Positions 26,572 to 36,021 are shown, numbered from the stretch's first letter. The stretch is 64,000 nucleotides of DNA from Proteobacteria bacterium 005FR1 (GCA_026192395.1 WACF01000002.1:372001-436000), one strand, 5' to 3'. Made by a program: numbers and translations. Notes: generated by a model from the letters alone, not told the origin.

Positions 26572-26680
26572 GTTTGGTGCTGGGGGAGGCGCTTTTGAAA
26601 CCTTCGCGGGAGAGGACCCCGCGAAGGAGCTACAGGGATGTATTCATGCGTTTTCAAAAGTCCCTCCCCCAGTGCCAAAC
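26572..26680. repeat. Palindromic intergenic element, copy B
   Basis: Outer arms at 26572-26600 and 26651-26680 are nearly complementary (starting GTTTGG and ending CCAAAC), with a nested perfect hairpin CCTTCGCGGG (26601-26610) / CCCGCGAAGG (26618-26627), then the core GCTACAGGGATGTATTCA (26628-26646 region). Inverted relative to copy A. It ends 53 bp before the guaA start, within the likely guaA leader. Confidence 0.85.
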
Positions 26681-26733
26681 GGTTCGAGGCTAATGAACTC
26701 CCAGCCAGTGCCAAGCCAAGGTTATCCCTACCA

Positions 26734-28320
26734 ATGACCAGTCAAGACATCCACGCTCATCGCATTCTCATTCTCGACTTCGGTTCCCAGTACACTCAGC
26801 TGATTGCCCGCCGTGTCCGCGAAATCGGCGTCTACTCCGAAATTCGCGCCTTCGATATGACTGACGAGGAAATCGAAGAATTTGCTCCCAAGGGCATCAT
26901 TCTGGCAGGCGGTCCCGAATCCGTTACTGCGGGTGAATCCGCTTCGCCACGTGCCCCCAAATCCGTTTTTACACTCGGCGTGCCGGTACTCGGCATCTGC
27001 TATGGAATGCAGACCATGGCCGTCCAGTTGGGCGGACATGTGCAGAGTTCAAAGCACCAGGAATTCGGCTATGCGCAGGTGGCCTTGGAGGCAGACAGTG
27101 CATTGTTCAAGGACATCAAAGACCATGTAGGTCACGACGGTAAATCCTATCTGGATGTCTGGATGAGCCATGGCGACAAGGTGACGGAGATCCCTGAAGG
27201 CTTTCAGCTGCTGGCATCCACACCGAGCTGCCCGATTGCTGCGATGAGCTGTGAGGAAAAACGTTTCTTCGGCGTTCAGTTCCATCCCGAGGTGACTCAC
27301 ACGACCCAGGGCAAGCGCATCTACGAACACTTCCTTGTTGATCTCTGCGGCTGCGAAACCAACTGGACTGCAGCTAACATCGTTGAGAATGCAATTGAAG
27401 CGGTGCGCGAACAGGTAGGTACGGACAAAGTTCTGCTCGGCTTGTCCGGCGGGGTCGATTCCTCAGTGGTGGCGGCGCTCCTGCACAAAGCCATTGGCGA
27501 TCAGCTTACCTGCGTTTTCGTCGACAATGGTCTGCTGCGCAAGGAAGAGGGCGATCAGGTCATGGACATGTTCGCTAAGAACATGGGTGTTAAAGTCATT
27601 CGCGCCAATGCGGAAGAGCAGTTCCTCGGCAAGCTGGCGGGCGTGACGGATCCCGAAGCCAAGCGCAAAATCATCGGCAATACCTTTATCGACGTGTTCG
27701 ATCAGGAAGCCCACAAGCTGACCGACGTAAATTGGTTGGCTCAAGGCACCATCTATCCGGACGTCATCGAATCTGCAGCCGCCAAGACGGGCAAGGCGCA
27801 CGTGATCAAATCCCACCACAACGTGGGCGGCCTGCCTGCAGAAATGAAGATGAAACTGGTGGAGCCGTTGCGTGAGCTGTTCAAGGACGAAGTGCGGGAA
27901 ATTGGGCTCGAGCTGGGACTTCCCTACGATATGGTTTACCGCCATCCCTTCCCTGGTCCTGGTCTGGGCGTGCGCATTCTGGGTGAAGTGAAAAAAGAAT
28001 ATGCGGATATCCTCCGCGAAGCCGACGCGATTTTCCTGGAAGAATTGCGAAAGGCTGACTGGTATCACAAGACGAGCCAGGCCTTCGCCGTATTTATTCC
28101 GCAGAAGTCGGTGGGTGTTGTAGGCGATGCGCGACGCTACGAATGGGTGATTGCCTTGCGGGCGGTGGAAACGATCGATTTCATGACCGCGCGCTGGGCG
28201 CATCTTCCTTACGAGCTACTGGAGAAAGTCTCTAACCGGATCATCAATGAAATCTCCGGCGTTTCGCGGGTTACCTATGACGTGAGCAGCAAGCCACCAG
28301 CCACGATTGAGTGGGAATGA
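26734..28320 (+). CDS. guaA: GMP synthase (glutamine-hydrolysing)
   Basis: 528-residue bifunctional enzyme converting XMP to GMP with glutamine and ATP. The class I amidotransferase domain has the Cys nucleophile in [10 protein letters not shown] and the His/Glu pair in [12 protein letters not shown]. The ATP-pyrophosphatase domain has [17 protein letters not shown], and the C-terminal dimerisation/XMP-binding domain ends [18 protein letters not shown] at 26734 begins [20 protein letters not shown], which matches the family start; the frame is open 32 codons upstream into repeat B. A guaB terminator upstream implies an own promoter or read-through. Confidence 0.98.
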   Translation: MTSQDIHAHRILILDFGSQYTQLIARRVREIGVYSEIRAFDMTDEEIEEFAPKGIILAGGPESVTAGESASPRAPKSVFTLGVPVLGICYGMQTMAVQLGGHVQSSKHQEFGYAQVALEADSALFKDIKDHVGHDGKSYLDVWMSHGDKVTEIPEGFQLLASTPSCPIAAMSCEEKRFFGVQFHPEVTHTTQGKRIYEHFLVDLCGCETNWTAANIVENAIEAVREQVGTDKVLLGLSGGVDSSVVAALLHKAIGDQLTCVFVDNGLLRKEEGDQVMDMFAKNMGVKVIRANAEEQFLGKLAGVTDPEAKRKIIGNTFIDVFDQEAHKLTDVNWLAQGTIYPDVIESAAAKTGKAHVIKSHHNVGGLPAEMKMKLVEPLRELFKDEVREIGLELGLPYDMVYRHPFPGPGLGVRILGEVKKEYADILREADAIFLEELRKADWYHKTSQAFAVFIPQKSVGVVGDARRYEWVIALRAVETIDFMTARWAHLPYELLEKVSNRIINEISGVSRVTYDVSSKPPATIEWE

Positions 28321-28400
28321 GAACAGGCGGATCGTGAATTGTTTATCGTGGGCTCACGCTTGATCACGATTCACGTTCCCGCTTTATTGGGAGAATAATA

Positions 28401-29618
28401 ATGAAACGAATACTGCTGACATTTGTAGCAATCATTTGCGTTGTGGGGCTGCTGCTTTTCTGGCGTGAGGCCAGTTATGGATCCGGGGCGAGGGTATCAT
28501 CCGGGCAGCCGGTCGGGACAGTGCGGGAGGTTGCTCTGGTATCCAATGCGGTGGGCGGGACGCTTTCGATCCTCGACATTGAGAGTCGGAAAATCATCAA
28601 GACGCTCGACCTGAAGCCAGAGGGAGCGAAAGTGTCGCTGCTTCGCGATCCGATGCAGTGGTATGCACAGGACATGATCGAAGGGCGGGGCGGCAAGAAT
28701 TATGCGCAGGATACAGACCTGTCGAACGACGGCACCGTGGTATTCGTGTCGCGCGGTTTCCTCGGTGATGTGATTGCAATGGACATCGCTTCCGGCGAGA
28801 TCCTGTGGCGAACGCCCATTGCGGGGATCCGGTCGGACCACATGGATATCTCGCCGGACGGAAAGCGCTTGTACGTGGCAGCGCTCATTCAGTCGGGCGA
28901 CATCGTGGAGGTTCTCGATACCGAAACCGGCAGCAAGCTGGGGTCCTTCGAAACAGGTCACTGGCCCCACGACATTCATGTGACCGACGATAACTCGCTT
29001 GTCTACGTGGCCAGTCTTGGCGACATGCAGCTCGGTCTCGAAGAGCGCGGCCAAAGTCCCGATGCTTACACAGTCACCGTAGCCGATACGGAGACCCTCG
29101 AAGTGTTGAAGAAACATCAGTTCGAGGCAGGCATTCGTCCCTTCAAAGTGACGGAAGATAACAAGCGCCTTTTCGCCCAGCTCTCGAACACCCACGCCGT
29201 GGTGACTCGCGATCTGACAGCGGACGAGATTACTGCGCGAACAGACCTGCCGGTGGCGGATGGCGTCGGTGAAAGCGACTGGGACTTCGAAGCGCCTCAT
29301 CACGGCCTGGCGCTGACGCCTGACGAAACGACTCTTTGTATCGCGGGCCGTGCCTCTGATTACGCCGCGATCGTCGAAGCCGATGATCTTTCCCTGGTGA
29401 CCACGGTTCCTGTGGGCGATGCTCCCAGCTGGGCGGAAGTGGCCCAGGATGGTCGCCTCTGCATTCTGCCCAACACGCGAAGCGATGATATTTCGATCGT
29501 CGATCTGCAGCAGCAAGCCGAGATTGCCCGCGTTCCCGCGGGACGAGGACCCAAGCATGTGACCGTGGGGCAGATACCAAGCCAGATCCTGGACGGATTC
29601 ATCGCCGGGTCCAAGTAG
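28401..29618 (+). CDS. Exported YVTN/cytochrome-cd1-like beta-propeller protein
   Basis: 405 residues. An N-terminal hydrophobic segment (about 4-22) acts as signal or anchor. The remainder consists of repeating propeller blades: GGTLSILDIESRKIIKTLDL, DVIAMDIASGEILWRTPI, GDIVEVLDTETGSKLGSFET, TVADTETLEVLKK, AIVEADDLSLVTTVPV and DISIVDLQQQAEIARVPAG, six to seven blades with the typical D-x-x-T/S turn. No haem motif or catalytic residue is evident, so a binding or scaffold role in the periplasm is likely. GGGAG lies 9 bases before the ATG. It stands alone after guaA. Confidence 0.8.
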   Translation: MKRILLTFVAIICVVGLLLFWREASYGSGARVSSGQPVGTVREVALVSNAVGGTLSILDIESRKIIKTLDLKPEGAKVSLLRDPMQWYAQDMIEGRGGKNYAQDTDLSNDGTVVFVSRGFLGDVIAMDIASGEILWRTPIAGIRSDHMDISPDGKRLYVAALIQSGDIVEVLDTETGSKLGSFETGHWPHDIHVTDDNSLVYVASLGDMQLGLEERGQSPDAYTVTVADTETLEVLKKHQFEAGIRPFKVTEDNKRLFAQLSNTHAVVTRDLTADEITARTDLPVADGVGESDWDFEAPHHGLALTPDETTLCIAGRASDYAAIVEADDLSLVTTVPVGDAPSWAEVAQDGRLCILPNTRSDDISIVDLQQQAEIARVPAGRGPKHVTVGQIPSQILDGFIAGSK

Positions 29619-29801
29619 CCCACCTTCCTCTAAAACCAGACCCGGATCACAAAACAGCAGGCGGCCGCGCAAGCGGTTTGCCGGCTGTGTTCTCCTGCGC
29701 TTATGATCCAGAAAAGGTTTCCAGAGCCCAGTCTACAGTCATCAGATAAAAATCACTGGCAGGCTCATCTGGCGACTGGAGGCTCACGACTGGAGACTGA
29801 G

Positions 29802-30155
29802 ATGGCGTTCCTGCGACATTATGCAAACGGGGCAGTGATCGGAGCCGTCGAGTTGATGGACTCTTTGACAATCGGTCGAGCTGCCGACAATACGATTGTG
29901 CTCGATGACGGCACAGTCAGTGCCGAGCATGCAATCGTGCAGAAAAACGGCGAGCTGTATGTCATGGTCGACTGTGACAGTACCAACGGGCTCTTTTTCA
30001 GGGGGAGCCGGATAAAAGAACACATCTTCGCCGAAGGAGATGTAGTCGCTATTGGCACTCACGAGTTTGAATTTGTTCACGAACTTGCTGACGAATTCGC
30101 CCAAACTCTGAAAATAAAAAAGAGCTGGATTCCCGGCGTCTATTACACCGAATAG
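29802..30155 (+). CDS. FHA domain protein, first copy
   Basis: 117-residue cytoplasmic protein that is essentially one forkhead-associated domain, which binds phosphothreonine peptides. Diagnostic residues are present: LTIGRAADNTIVLDD (about 20-34), VSAEHAIVQKNG (about 37-48) and DSTNGLFFRGSRI (about 57-69). ATG at 29802 is chosen with GGAG 8 bases upstream. It lies directly upstream of a Ser/Thr kinase and another FHA gene, so it is likely a phospho-dependent adaptor of that kinase. Confidence 0.85.
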   Translation: MAFLRHYANGAVIGAVELMDSLTIGRAADNTIVLDDGTVSAEHAIVQKNGELYVMVDCDSTNGLFFRGSRIKEHIFAEGDVVAIGTHEFEFVHELADEFAQTLKIKKSWIPGVYYTE

Positions 30156-30206
30156 TATCCCCATTGAACGCCCACATCGGGTGCCTTGGCGTATGAAGAA
30201 AGGGGT

Positions 30207-32555
30207 ATGAAAAAAGGAGTCGAAAAGTCACTCGCGGACCGGGTGGCGAACCTCTTCAACCTGCGCATATTGGTTGCCGGCATGGCGCTGCTGCTGGCTC
30301 TGCTACCCGCTGTTCCCCCCTCCCTTGGCTGGCTCGATCAGCTCGTTTTCCGACTTGGTCTTCAGTTGCACAACGTACCGACGCCGGACATGGGCATTTC
30401 TCTGGTCGAATTGCCCGACGAGGAAGTCGTGTTTCTTACCCAAGATTCCGGGCGGGCGGAACGCACCTACCAGTTGCTCAACCGGATCACCGCCAGCGAC
30501 AAAATAAGCGTGGGCCTTGTTCTGCCCGAAGCGCTGGACAGCCAGCCGAGCGGAATAGTGGATCTGGTTGGCGGTCTCTGGAATGGCGAGGGCGCGGCCC
30601 CGCCGTTTGCCGGCGAACAGCAGCTCCTGATCCAGAGATATCTGCACACCAGTGGTGGTCTGGCGACCTTTGTTGATCATCCGCAGGTCACGGTTGCCAG
30701 TCCGGCATTTCTGAGCAGGGTCCCGGTCTCCCAACAGGTATCCATGACAGGCTCTTTCCCGGGCGGCTTGCCCACTCCTGAGCAATTACCACTGAGGCGG
30801 ATTGGCAGTGTATTGGGCACAGAGCGCCTGCTCGTCAGGGACCAACATACCTGGACGCCCAGCCCCTTGCTTGATCTCTACGCGAAGATCAATCGCGCCG
30901 ACGAAGTGATTTGGCAGGAGCGCGATACCCTGCGAGTAGGCCGCGTGCAGTTGCCGGTCTCCGCGAACGGCACGTTCATTTCCTACCCCCACCACGCCTC
31001 GATGCAGCGCATCTCGCTCGACGATGCACTGGAGCAGCGTCTGGACCACAATGTGGTTCTGCTCGGACAGTCCGGCTCGCAGGAGCTGGCGAGCCTCGCG
31101 AATGCCTTGCGCAGCCTCGACAGCAGCACCTATTACCGCACGCCATTCTGGTTCAGCGGCGTCTTCGTCGCTGTGATGCTACTGACGGCGTTTTATCTGA
31201 CGGTGCTGTTGCCGAAACTTTCCTACGCGGCCGGTGCATTGGCGACCAGCCTGCTGGTGGTGATACTGCTGGTGGCGCAGGTCGGCTGGCAAATCACCCA
31301 ATGGCATTGGCTCCCGATGGGTCTGCCGGTTCAGCTGCTCGTCCTCGGACATGTTCTGATGCTGCTGTGGAAGCGACAGAAAGAGCGCGTGGTCGAATTG
31401 CAGGCGGCCGCACATGGTGCGCGCTACCAACTGGGCCTGCAGCTATTTCGCGACGGTCGCAGCGATGATGCCTTGCTGGCGGTGAAGGAATGTTTTACCA
31501 CCGAGGCGGTGCTGGGCCTCATGTACGACCTGGCCTCACAGCAGGAGCGGAAGCGCCACTATGGGGAAGCCCTGAAGACCTATCGCGCAATCGTCGAGCG
31601 GCAGAAGAATTTTCGCGATGCCGCGGAAAAAGTGGAAAAGCTCATGGCCTTCAGTAGTGGCGGAGCCGCGACCTTGAGCGGTGACACCGGCATTACCAAG
31701 ACGCTGATCATCTCGGAAAGCAGCATCAACAAGCCGGTCCTCGGACGGTACGAAATCGAACGGGAGCTGGGGCGAGGAGCAATGGGGATCGTCTACCTGG
31801 GCCGCGATCCAAAAATTGCCCGGCCCGTCGCCATCAAGACCCTCAGCTACGGTCAGCTGGATTCTCGGGAACTGGAGCAGTTCAAGCAACGTTTTTTTCG
31901 CGAAGCCGAAGCAGCGGGGCGGCTCAATCATCCCAACATCGTCACTATTTACGACGTGGGTGAAGAACACGATCTGGCCTTCATCGCGATGGACTACGTA
32001 CCGGGTAATGCACTGAACGCTTATATCAGCGAGGACAAGCGGATGGCGATGCGGGACGTTTTTCGGATTGTCGCTGAAGCGGCGGATGCGCTCGACTATG
32101 CCCACGGTCAGCAAGTGATCCACCGCGATGTGAAGCCAGCGAACATCATGTTCAATCCGCAAACCGGTCATGTGAAGGTCACCGACTTCGGCGTGGCGCG
32201 CATCGTGGACAGCGCCAAAACCAACACCGGGGACATTCTGGGAAGTCCCTTGTATATGTCACCAGAGCAGTTGAAAGGCGCCCGGGTAGATCGCCAGACA
32301 GACATCTACAGCCTTGGCGTAACGCTCTTTCAGTTGCTGACAGGCGAGCTGCCATTCACTGGCGATACGCTCGCCAGCCTGACTTACAACATCATTCACC
32401 AAAAGGCGCCCGGCATCCGCCAGCGACGCCCCGATCTGCCCACCGGGATCACGCGGATCATGAACAGAGCCTTGCATAAGGAGCCGGCCAAACGTTTTGC
32501 AAGCGCCGCCGAAATGGCTGATGCTTTGCGCAAACTCGCTGGCGAAGCCAAATAA
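30207..32555 (+). CDS. Membrane serine/threonine protein kinase with CHASE2-like sensor
   Basis: About 782 residues, kinase at the C-terminus. An N-terminal helix (about 17-38), an extracytoplasmic CHASE2-like domain (about 40-300) and three closely spaced helices (about 315-400) precede a TPR-like linker. The Hanks-type kinase domain starts near residue 514 (GRYEIERELGRGAMGIVYLG), with catalytic Lys in PVAIKTL, HRDVKPANIMFN, DFGVAR and the SPLYMSPEQ activation segment, all intact. It ends at the domain's last helix. The ATG at 30207 has AGGGG only 2 bases upstream; a TTG at 30186 is possible. Flanked by two FHA genes on the same strand. Confidence 0.88.
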   Translation: MKKGVEKSLADRVANLFNLRILVAGMALLLALLPAVPPSLGWLDQLVFRLGLQLHNVPTPDMGISLVELPDEEVVFLTQDSGRAERTYQLLNRITASDKISVGLVLPEALDSQPSGIVDLVGGLWNGEGAAPPFAGEQQLLIQRYLHTSGGLATFVDHPQVTVASPAFLSRVPVSQQVSMTGSFPGGLPTPEQLPLRRIGSVLGTERLLVRDQHTWTPSPLLDLYAKINRADEVIWQERDTLRVGRVQLPVSANGTFISYPHHASMQRISLDDALEQRLDHNVVLLGQSGSQELASLANALRSLDSSTYYRTPFWFSGVFVAVMLLTAFYLTVLLPKLSYAAGALATSLLVVILLVAQVGWQITQWHWLPMGLPVQLLVLGHVLMLLWKRQKERVVELQAAAHGARYQLGLQLFRDGRSDDALLAVKECFTTEAVLGLMYDLASQQERKRHYGEALKTYRAIVERQKNFRDAAEKVEKLMAFSSGGAATLSGDTGITKTLIISESSINKPVLGRYEIERELGRGAMGIVYLGRDPKIARPVAIKTLSYGQLDSRELEQFKQRFFREAEAAGRLNHPNIVTIYDVGEEHDLAFIAMDYVPGNALNAYISEDKRMAMRDVFRIVAEAADALDYAHGQQVIHRDVKPANIMFNPQTGHVKVTDFGVARIVDSAKTNTGDILGSPLYMSPEQLKGARVDRQTDIYSLGVTLFQLLTGELPFTGDTLASLTYNIIHQKAPGIRQRRPDLPTGITRIMNRALHKEPAKRFASAAEMADALRKLAGEAK

Positions 32556-32650
32556 GAAAAAGCTTCGCCAAGAAATTGCACCCGGTTCACAGAGGCCTCG
32601 ATTCGACTGCACTAGAATGCCCAAAACGCACGGATAACGAGGTGAATCCT

Positions 32651-33007
32651 ATGGCTCTCCTGGCGCAATTAGTGGATGACGTCGTCACGCATCGCTTCGA
32701 GCTCTCCGAACAGCCGCTTACCATTGGCCGGCATCCTTCCAATATCGTGCACATCAATGAAGAAGCCGTGAGCGGTCGGCACGCGGTGATCGAAATGGAA
32801 CCGAACAAACATTTCGCCAACCACAGGGAATACTGGTTGGAAGATCTGGAGAGCACGAACGGCACTTTCGTCAATGGCAAGCGCGTCTACGTCCGCATCC
32901 GTCTGCACCACAACGATATCATTCGTCTCGCCTGGAGCCAGTTCAAGTTTATCGACGAGCAGGATTTAGGGCTGGAGAAAACGGTGCACATGCTGGAAGA
33001 GACATGA
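32651..33007 (+). CDS. FHA domain protein, second copy
   Basis: 118-residue single FHA domain: LTIGRHPSNIVHINEEAVSGRHAVIEME (about 20-47) and LEDLESTNGTFVNGKRV (about 66-82) contain the phosphothreonine-binding Arg, Ser and Asn. ATG chosen with GAGGTGA 7 bases upstream. It differs clearly from the first copy and keeps the canonical STNGTFVNG loop. Third gene of the FHA-kinase-FHA cluster. Its TGA stop is the first three bases of a TGAGATGAC repeat, and a bidirectional terminator follows. Confidence 0.85.
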   Translation: MALLAQLVDDVVTHRFELSEQPLTIGRHPSNIVHINEEAVSGRHAVIEMEPNKHFANHREYWLEDLESTNGTFVNGKRVYVRIRLHHNDIIRLAWSQFKFIDEQDLGLEKTVHMLEET

Positions 33008-33061
33008 GATGACCGCCAAGGAAGGCGGAAATGCCGGTACCGTCGGGAACGAGTACCGGCC
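33005..33061 (+). repeat. TGAGATGAC-type repeat, copy 1
   Basis: Starts TGAGATGACCGCC and contains GGCGGAAATGCCG, ACCGT and GGAACGAGTACCGG. The same motifs, in the same order and orientation, occur at 54723-54809 with a longer spacer. The FHA gene's stop codon is inside the repeat. Confidence 0.65.
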
Positions 33062-33088
33062 GTGAGTTGGCAGATGTAAAAATGTGAG

Positions 33089-33121
33089 AAAAGAGGCGGC
33101 ACTGGGCTGCCTCTTTTCGTT
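33089..33121. terminator. Bidirectional intrinsic terminator
   Basis: AAAAGAGGC (33089-33097) pairs with GCCTCTTTT (33109-33117). On the plus strand it is followed by CGTTTTC and on the minus strand by a TTTTCTC run. It serves the convergent FHA and coiled-coil genes. Confidence 0.8.
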
Positions 33122-33125
33122 TTCA

Positions 33126-34280
33126 CTAGTCGGCTTGGTAAATAACCTTTTCCCAACTGACATTACCGTTCAGCCAGACTGCGCTGCCGCAACGCCAGCC
33201 GCTGGTATATTGGTCGAGCGTGTGCCAGCTGAGACGCTCGGGATCAGATTGATCTTGAATATCAGCTTGGTATCGAGTGACGCCTTCGCCCACAGGAGCG
33301 AAGCCCATGGAGTAGTTGGGCGAGTAGTACCAGTCGACGCCATTCGCAGTGTGAACCCCGTTACCGGTGCCGGTATCAAAGAAAACATCCTGACGGTTCG
33401 CGTAGGCGGCAACGGTCAGTGTGTCGCTTCCAGTCTGACGACAGGCCAGCATGATCTTGCTGCCGGTACAGGCGGCGACCATGTTCTCGGCATGTGCGTT
33501 CAGATCCGCGTAACTGGCGCTGTAGCACTGGGACCAACCATTCAGTGAATCGACAGGCAGATTGGTCTGAATGCCTTCGAAGGTGAACAGGTGGTAGCTC
33601 TGCAGGGTTTCGACCGCATTCCCGAGGCTGCCCACGATACTGGTGAGTTCTGCGAGTTGAGATGCATAGGTTGCTTGCGCCTCTTCGAGCTGGTCGCTGC
33701 GATCATTCAAATCGGCAATGCTGCTGTTGATAATGGTCAGCTGTGCGTTGACGGCAACCAGTTGCGCAAGCAAGGAATCGATGGCGAATGCATTATCGTC
33801 GATAGCATCGTTCAGAGCGGTGAGCGCGGCATTCAGTTCTACGGCGAGCGCCTGACGCATATTGTTCAAACGCACCAGCTCGGCGTCCACGGCGTCCAAG
33901 GCCTGGCTGATTGCGTCAAAATCCGTCGCGTGTCGTGCAGCAAGGTCCGCCACGTCGCCACGCAGTGCAGTGAGATCAGATTGGGTCGAAGAGATTTGTC
34001 CAAGAATTTGGTCGATTTGAGCTGTATTGCCGGCGACCTGCAATGCGAGATCGTCGATGTCCGTGCTTACTTCGTCGATGCGTGTGTTTATTGCTGCGAC
34101 ATCCGCGATGAGATCGCTTATAGCACCAGCATTGGCCTGGATAAGCGCCCGATTGCTATCAATTTGCGACTGAAGGTATTGGAAGGGTTGCCCGTTCGCT
34201 GCGCCTTTGGAGGCCAGGGCGGGTAAGCTGATGATCCCCAATGCGACAACTGAAGCGGTAATTACGCTGTTGTTTTTCAT
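33126..34280 (-). CDS. Secreted coiled-coil protein with Cys-containing C-terminal domain
   Basis: 384 residues, family not recognised. Signal peptide about 1-23 (ending LPALAS). Residues about 30-245 are an almost uninterrupted heptad-type coiled coil rich in Ala, Leu, Asp and Ile with few aromatics, typical of a trimeric or dimeric stalk. The C-terminal 135 residues form a distinct globular domain rich in Trp, Tyr and Cys (NGWSQCYSASYADL, DVFFDTGTGNGVH, GWRCGSAVWLN, WEKVIYQAD), with four cysteines that could form disulfides. The architecture suggests a surface adhesin or fibre with a terminal binding head. A CRP-type site precedes it. ATG at 34280. Confidence 0.7.
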   Translation of the reverse strand: MKNNSVITASVVALGIISLPALASKGAANGQPFQYLQSQIDSNRALIQANAGAISDLIADVAAINTRIDEVSTDIDDLALQVAGNTAQIDQILGQISSTQSDLTALRGDVADLAARHATDFDAISQALDAVDAELVRLNNMRQALAVELNAALTALNDAIDDNAFAIDSLLAQLVAVNAQLTIINSSIADLNDRSDQLEEAQATYASQLAELTSIVGSLGNAVETLQSYHLFTFEGIQTNLPVDSLNGWSQCYSASYADLNAHAENMVAACTGSKIMLACRQTGSDTLTVAAYANRQDVFFDTGTGNGVHTANGVDWYYSPNYSMGFAPVGEGVTRYQADIQDQSDPERLSWHTLDQYTSGWRCGSAVWLNGNVSWEKVIYQAD

Positions 34281-34342
34281 AGTTCGTCCTAAATTTTCTG
34301 TTTGTCCGTGCGGCGGAGCCGAGTGATGACCCCGCGGTCGCT

Positions 34343-34380
34343 AGCATACACAAGCTCATCAATTTGTGAACTGGGTCACA
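34343..34380 (-). promoter_or_regulatory. CRP-type site and promoter for the coiled-coil gene
   Basis: TGTGA-ACTGGG-TCACA (34365-34380) matches the CRP/Vfr core TGTGA-N6-TCACA in all ten fixed positions, with T-rich flanks. Reading leftward, TTCACA as -35 lies within it and TATGCT (34343-34348) as -10 follows after 16 bp. The site centre falls about 36-41 bases before the expected start, which resembles a class II activator position. Confidence 0.6.
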
Positions 34381-34502
34381 TTCAAAATACGAAGGAAGCA
34401 TGAGTCTTGACGACCAGAGATCAGCTCGGGCGGCAGCTCGGGCGGCCGTCCATTGGCAGGGAGAGATTTGTTTTCGGGTGTGGGGCTGAAATGGGGTCGA
34501 AC

Positions 34503-35045
34503 CTAGAAGGAAGAACCCGGCTCCTTTAGAAATGCCACTTCCGCGGCGGTGGACCTGCGGCCAAGGATTGCATTCCGATGCGGGTAGCGGCCAAAGCGGT
34601 CGATGATGGCTTTGTGAGCACGTTCGTAGCGGGTGCTGTTGTCGATGCCGTTCGCCTCGAACAATTCCAGTGCCCACTCGTGAATCAGCGCGGATTCGCT
34701 GTGCATGAAGGGCATGTACAAGAAGGTGCGGTGAATCTCAGTGAGCCTCTTGTCCGCACCTTGGGCGATGGCTTCCTGGGCGAGCGCGAGCGAGATGGGG
34801 TCATTGGCGAAAGCCAGCGGGGTATCGCGATGGATGTTGCGGGAGAACTGATCGAGCACGATGATCTCTGCGAGGCGTCCCAGCGCAGATTCACGCCAGG
34901 AGTAAAGCTCGCAGGCAACTGCAGCCTGATGGAGGTCCATGAAGCGCCGGGCAATGTGCTCGTCGAGCTTTGCATCCTTTTTCCACCAGTCGGTGGGTTC
35001 GAGCTCCTCGAACCAGAAGCGGATTACCTCATTGTAGTCGGCCAT
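34503..35045 (-). CDS. DUF924 family protein
   Basis: 180-residue soluble protein of the DUF924 family, of unknown function and with a TPR-like all-helical fold. It starts ADYNEVIRFWFEELEPTDWW, and the family motifs ALGRLAEIIVLDQFSRNIHR (about 53-72) and FLYMPFMHSE (about 105-114) are clear. The start at 35045 is chosen because the family begins there and GGAGAGGGAAG lies just upstream. It sits 55 bp downstream of a TraB/GumN gene on the same strand and may be cotranscribed. Confidence 0.9.
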   Translation of the reverse strand: MADYNEVIRFWFEELEPTDWWKKDAKLDEHIARRFMDLHQAAVACELYSWRESALGRLAEIIVLDQFSRNIHRDTPLAFANDPISLALAQEAIAQGADKRLTEIHRTFLYMPFMHSESALIHEWALELFEANGIDNSTRYERAHKAIIDRFGRYPHRNAILGRRSTAAEVAFLKEPGSSF

Positions 35046-35100
35046 CTTCCCTCTCCTTGACCTCGGACTGTGGCTCTTGCGATTTGACGAAGACAGTCCG

Positions 35101-36021
35101 CTAGAGGCGGACCGCTGTGACTTCGTAACCCTGTTTGCGCAACAGTTCCACGATGCTGCCTTCTCCCAGGTAGTGGGCGCTGCCGACCACGACAAAGTAT
35201 TCTCCCTCGCCATCCTGAAGATACGTGCGGATTTTCTCCGTCATTGAGATGTTTCGCTGGACGATCAGAACGTTCTTCAGCGCTTCCAAATCGATGTCGG
35301 GCATCTCCTCTGCTTCGAAGCCTTTTGTAAGCAGCTCATTCAAAGCATCTTTGTCGGCACAGCGCCAGGCCTCTACGAGGGCGCCAGCCATCTGCCGGCC
35401 CTCCTCGAAGCTCGCCAGGGTGTAACCCAGGAAGGCTTCACCATCCAAGTGCTGGAGAAATCCCAGTTGCGCCTCCAGCGTTTCCAGGGCGAGTCGGTTG
35501 GCGTCCGGGACTTCCCGCGCGATGTACTGTTCGACGCCGTAATCGGGGAAGTAGCCAAGCGAGGTGTATTGCAGACTCGTCAGCATCAAAGTTAGAAACC
35601 ACGGCCGAAATTGCATGAAGTTCTCGGACGGCAGGCCCATGAATCGCAGTCGCGTCTCCAGATCACTGATGACTGCCGGCGACACGAGATCGCGAAGGGT
35701 CTGGCCCGGTGGGAGACTGCCCATCTGCAGCATGCGCTGTTGTGCCTGGGCGGTCGCCATCGAATGGGGATCCACCTCGAACACCACATGGTCGGCGTTG
35801 CGGAAGGTGCGTTCGATTTTTTCCGGAAGGGGGTAGAAACTGGCGTCACCCAGATGCAGGGAGCCGAAAAGATAAACGGTGCTGTTCTGTCCCTGGACTT
35901 CCCACAGCAGTGTGCTGGAGGGGTCGCTGCACTGTGTCTGCGCTGAGCTGAGCGCGGACACAGTGAGAAGCAGAATAGCGAGTAGAATGCCCGGGAAAGT
36001 GCGACAGGTCCTTCTTGTCAT
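35101..36021 (-). CDS. TraB/GumN family exported protein
   Basis: 306 residues. Signal peptide about 1-27 (ending SSAQ), then a TraB/GumN (TIKI-like) domain: LLWEVQGQNSTVYLFGSLHLGD (first GSxH motif, about 38-59), ADHVVFEVDPHS, LGYFPDYGVEQYI and the closing second GSAHYLGEGSIVELLRKQGY. Related eukaryotic TIKI proteins are metalloproteases; the paired GxxH motifs and Glu are retained, so peptidase activity is plausible. Transcribed leftward and followed by the DUF924 gene. Confidence 0.88.
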   Translation of the reverse strand: MTRRTCRTFPGILLAILLLTVSALSSAQTQCSDPSSTLLWEVQGQNSTVYLFGSLHLGDASFYPLPEKIERTFRNADHVVFEVDPHSMATAQAQQRMLQMGSLPPGQTLRDLVSPAVISDLETRLRFMGLPSENFMQFRPWFLTLMLTSLQYTSLGYFPDYGVEQYIAREVPDANRLALETLEAQLGFLQHLDGEAFLGYTLASFEEGRQMAGALVEAWRCADKDALNELLTKGFEAEEMPDIDLEALKNVLIVQRNISMTEKIRTYLQDGEGEYFVVVGSAHYLGEGSIVELLRKQGYEVTAVRL

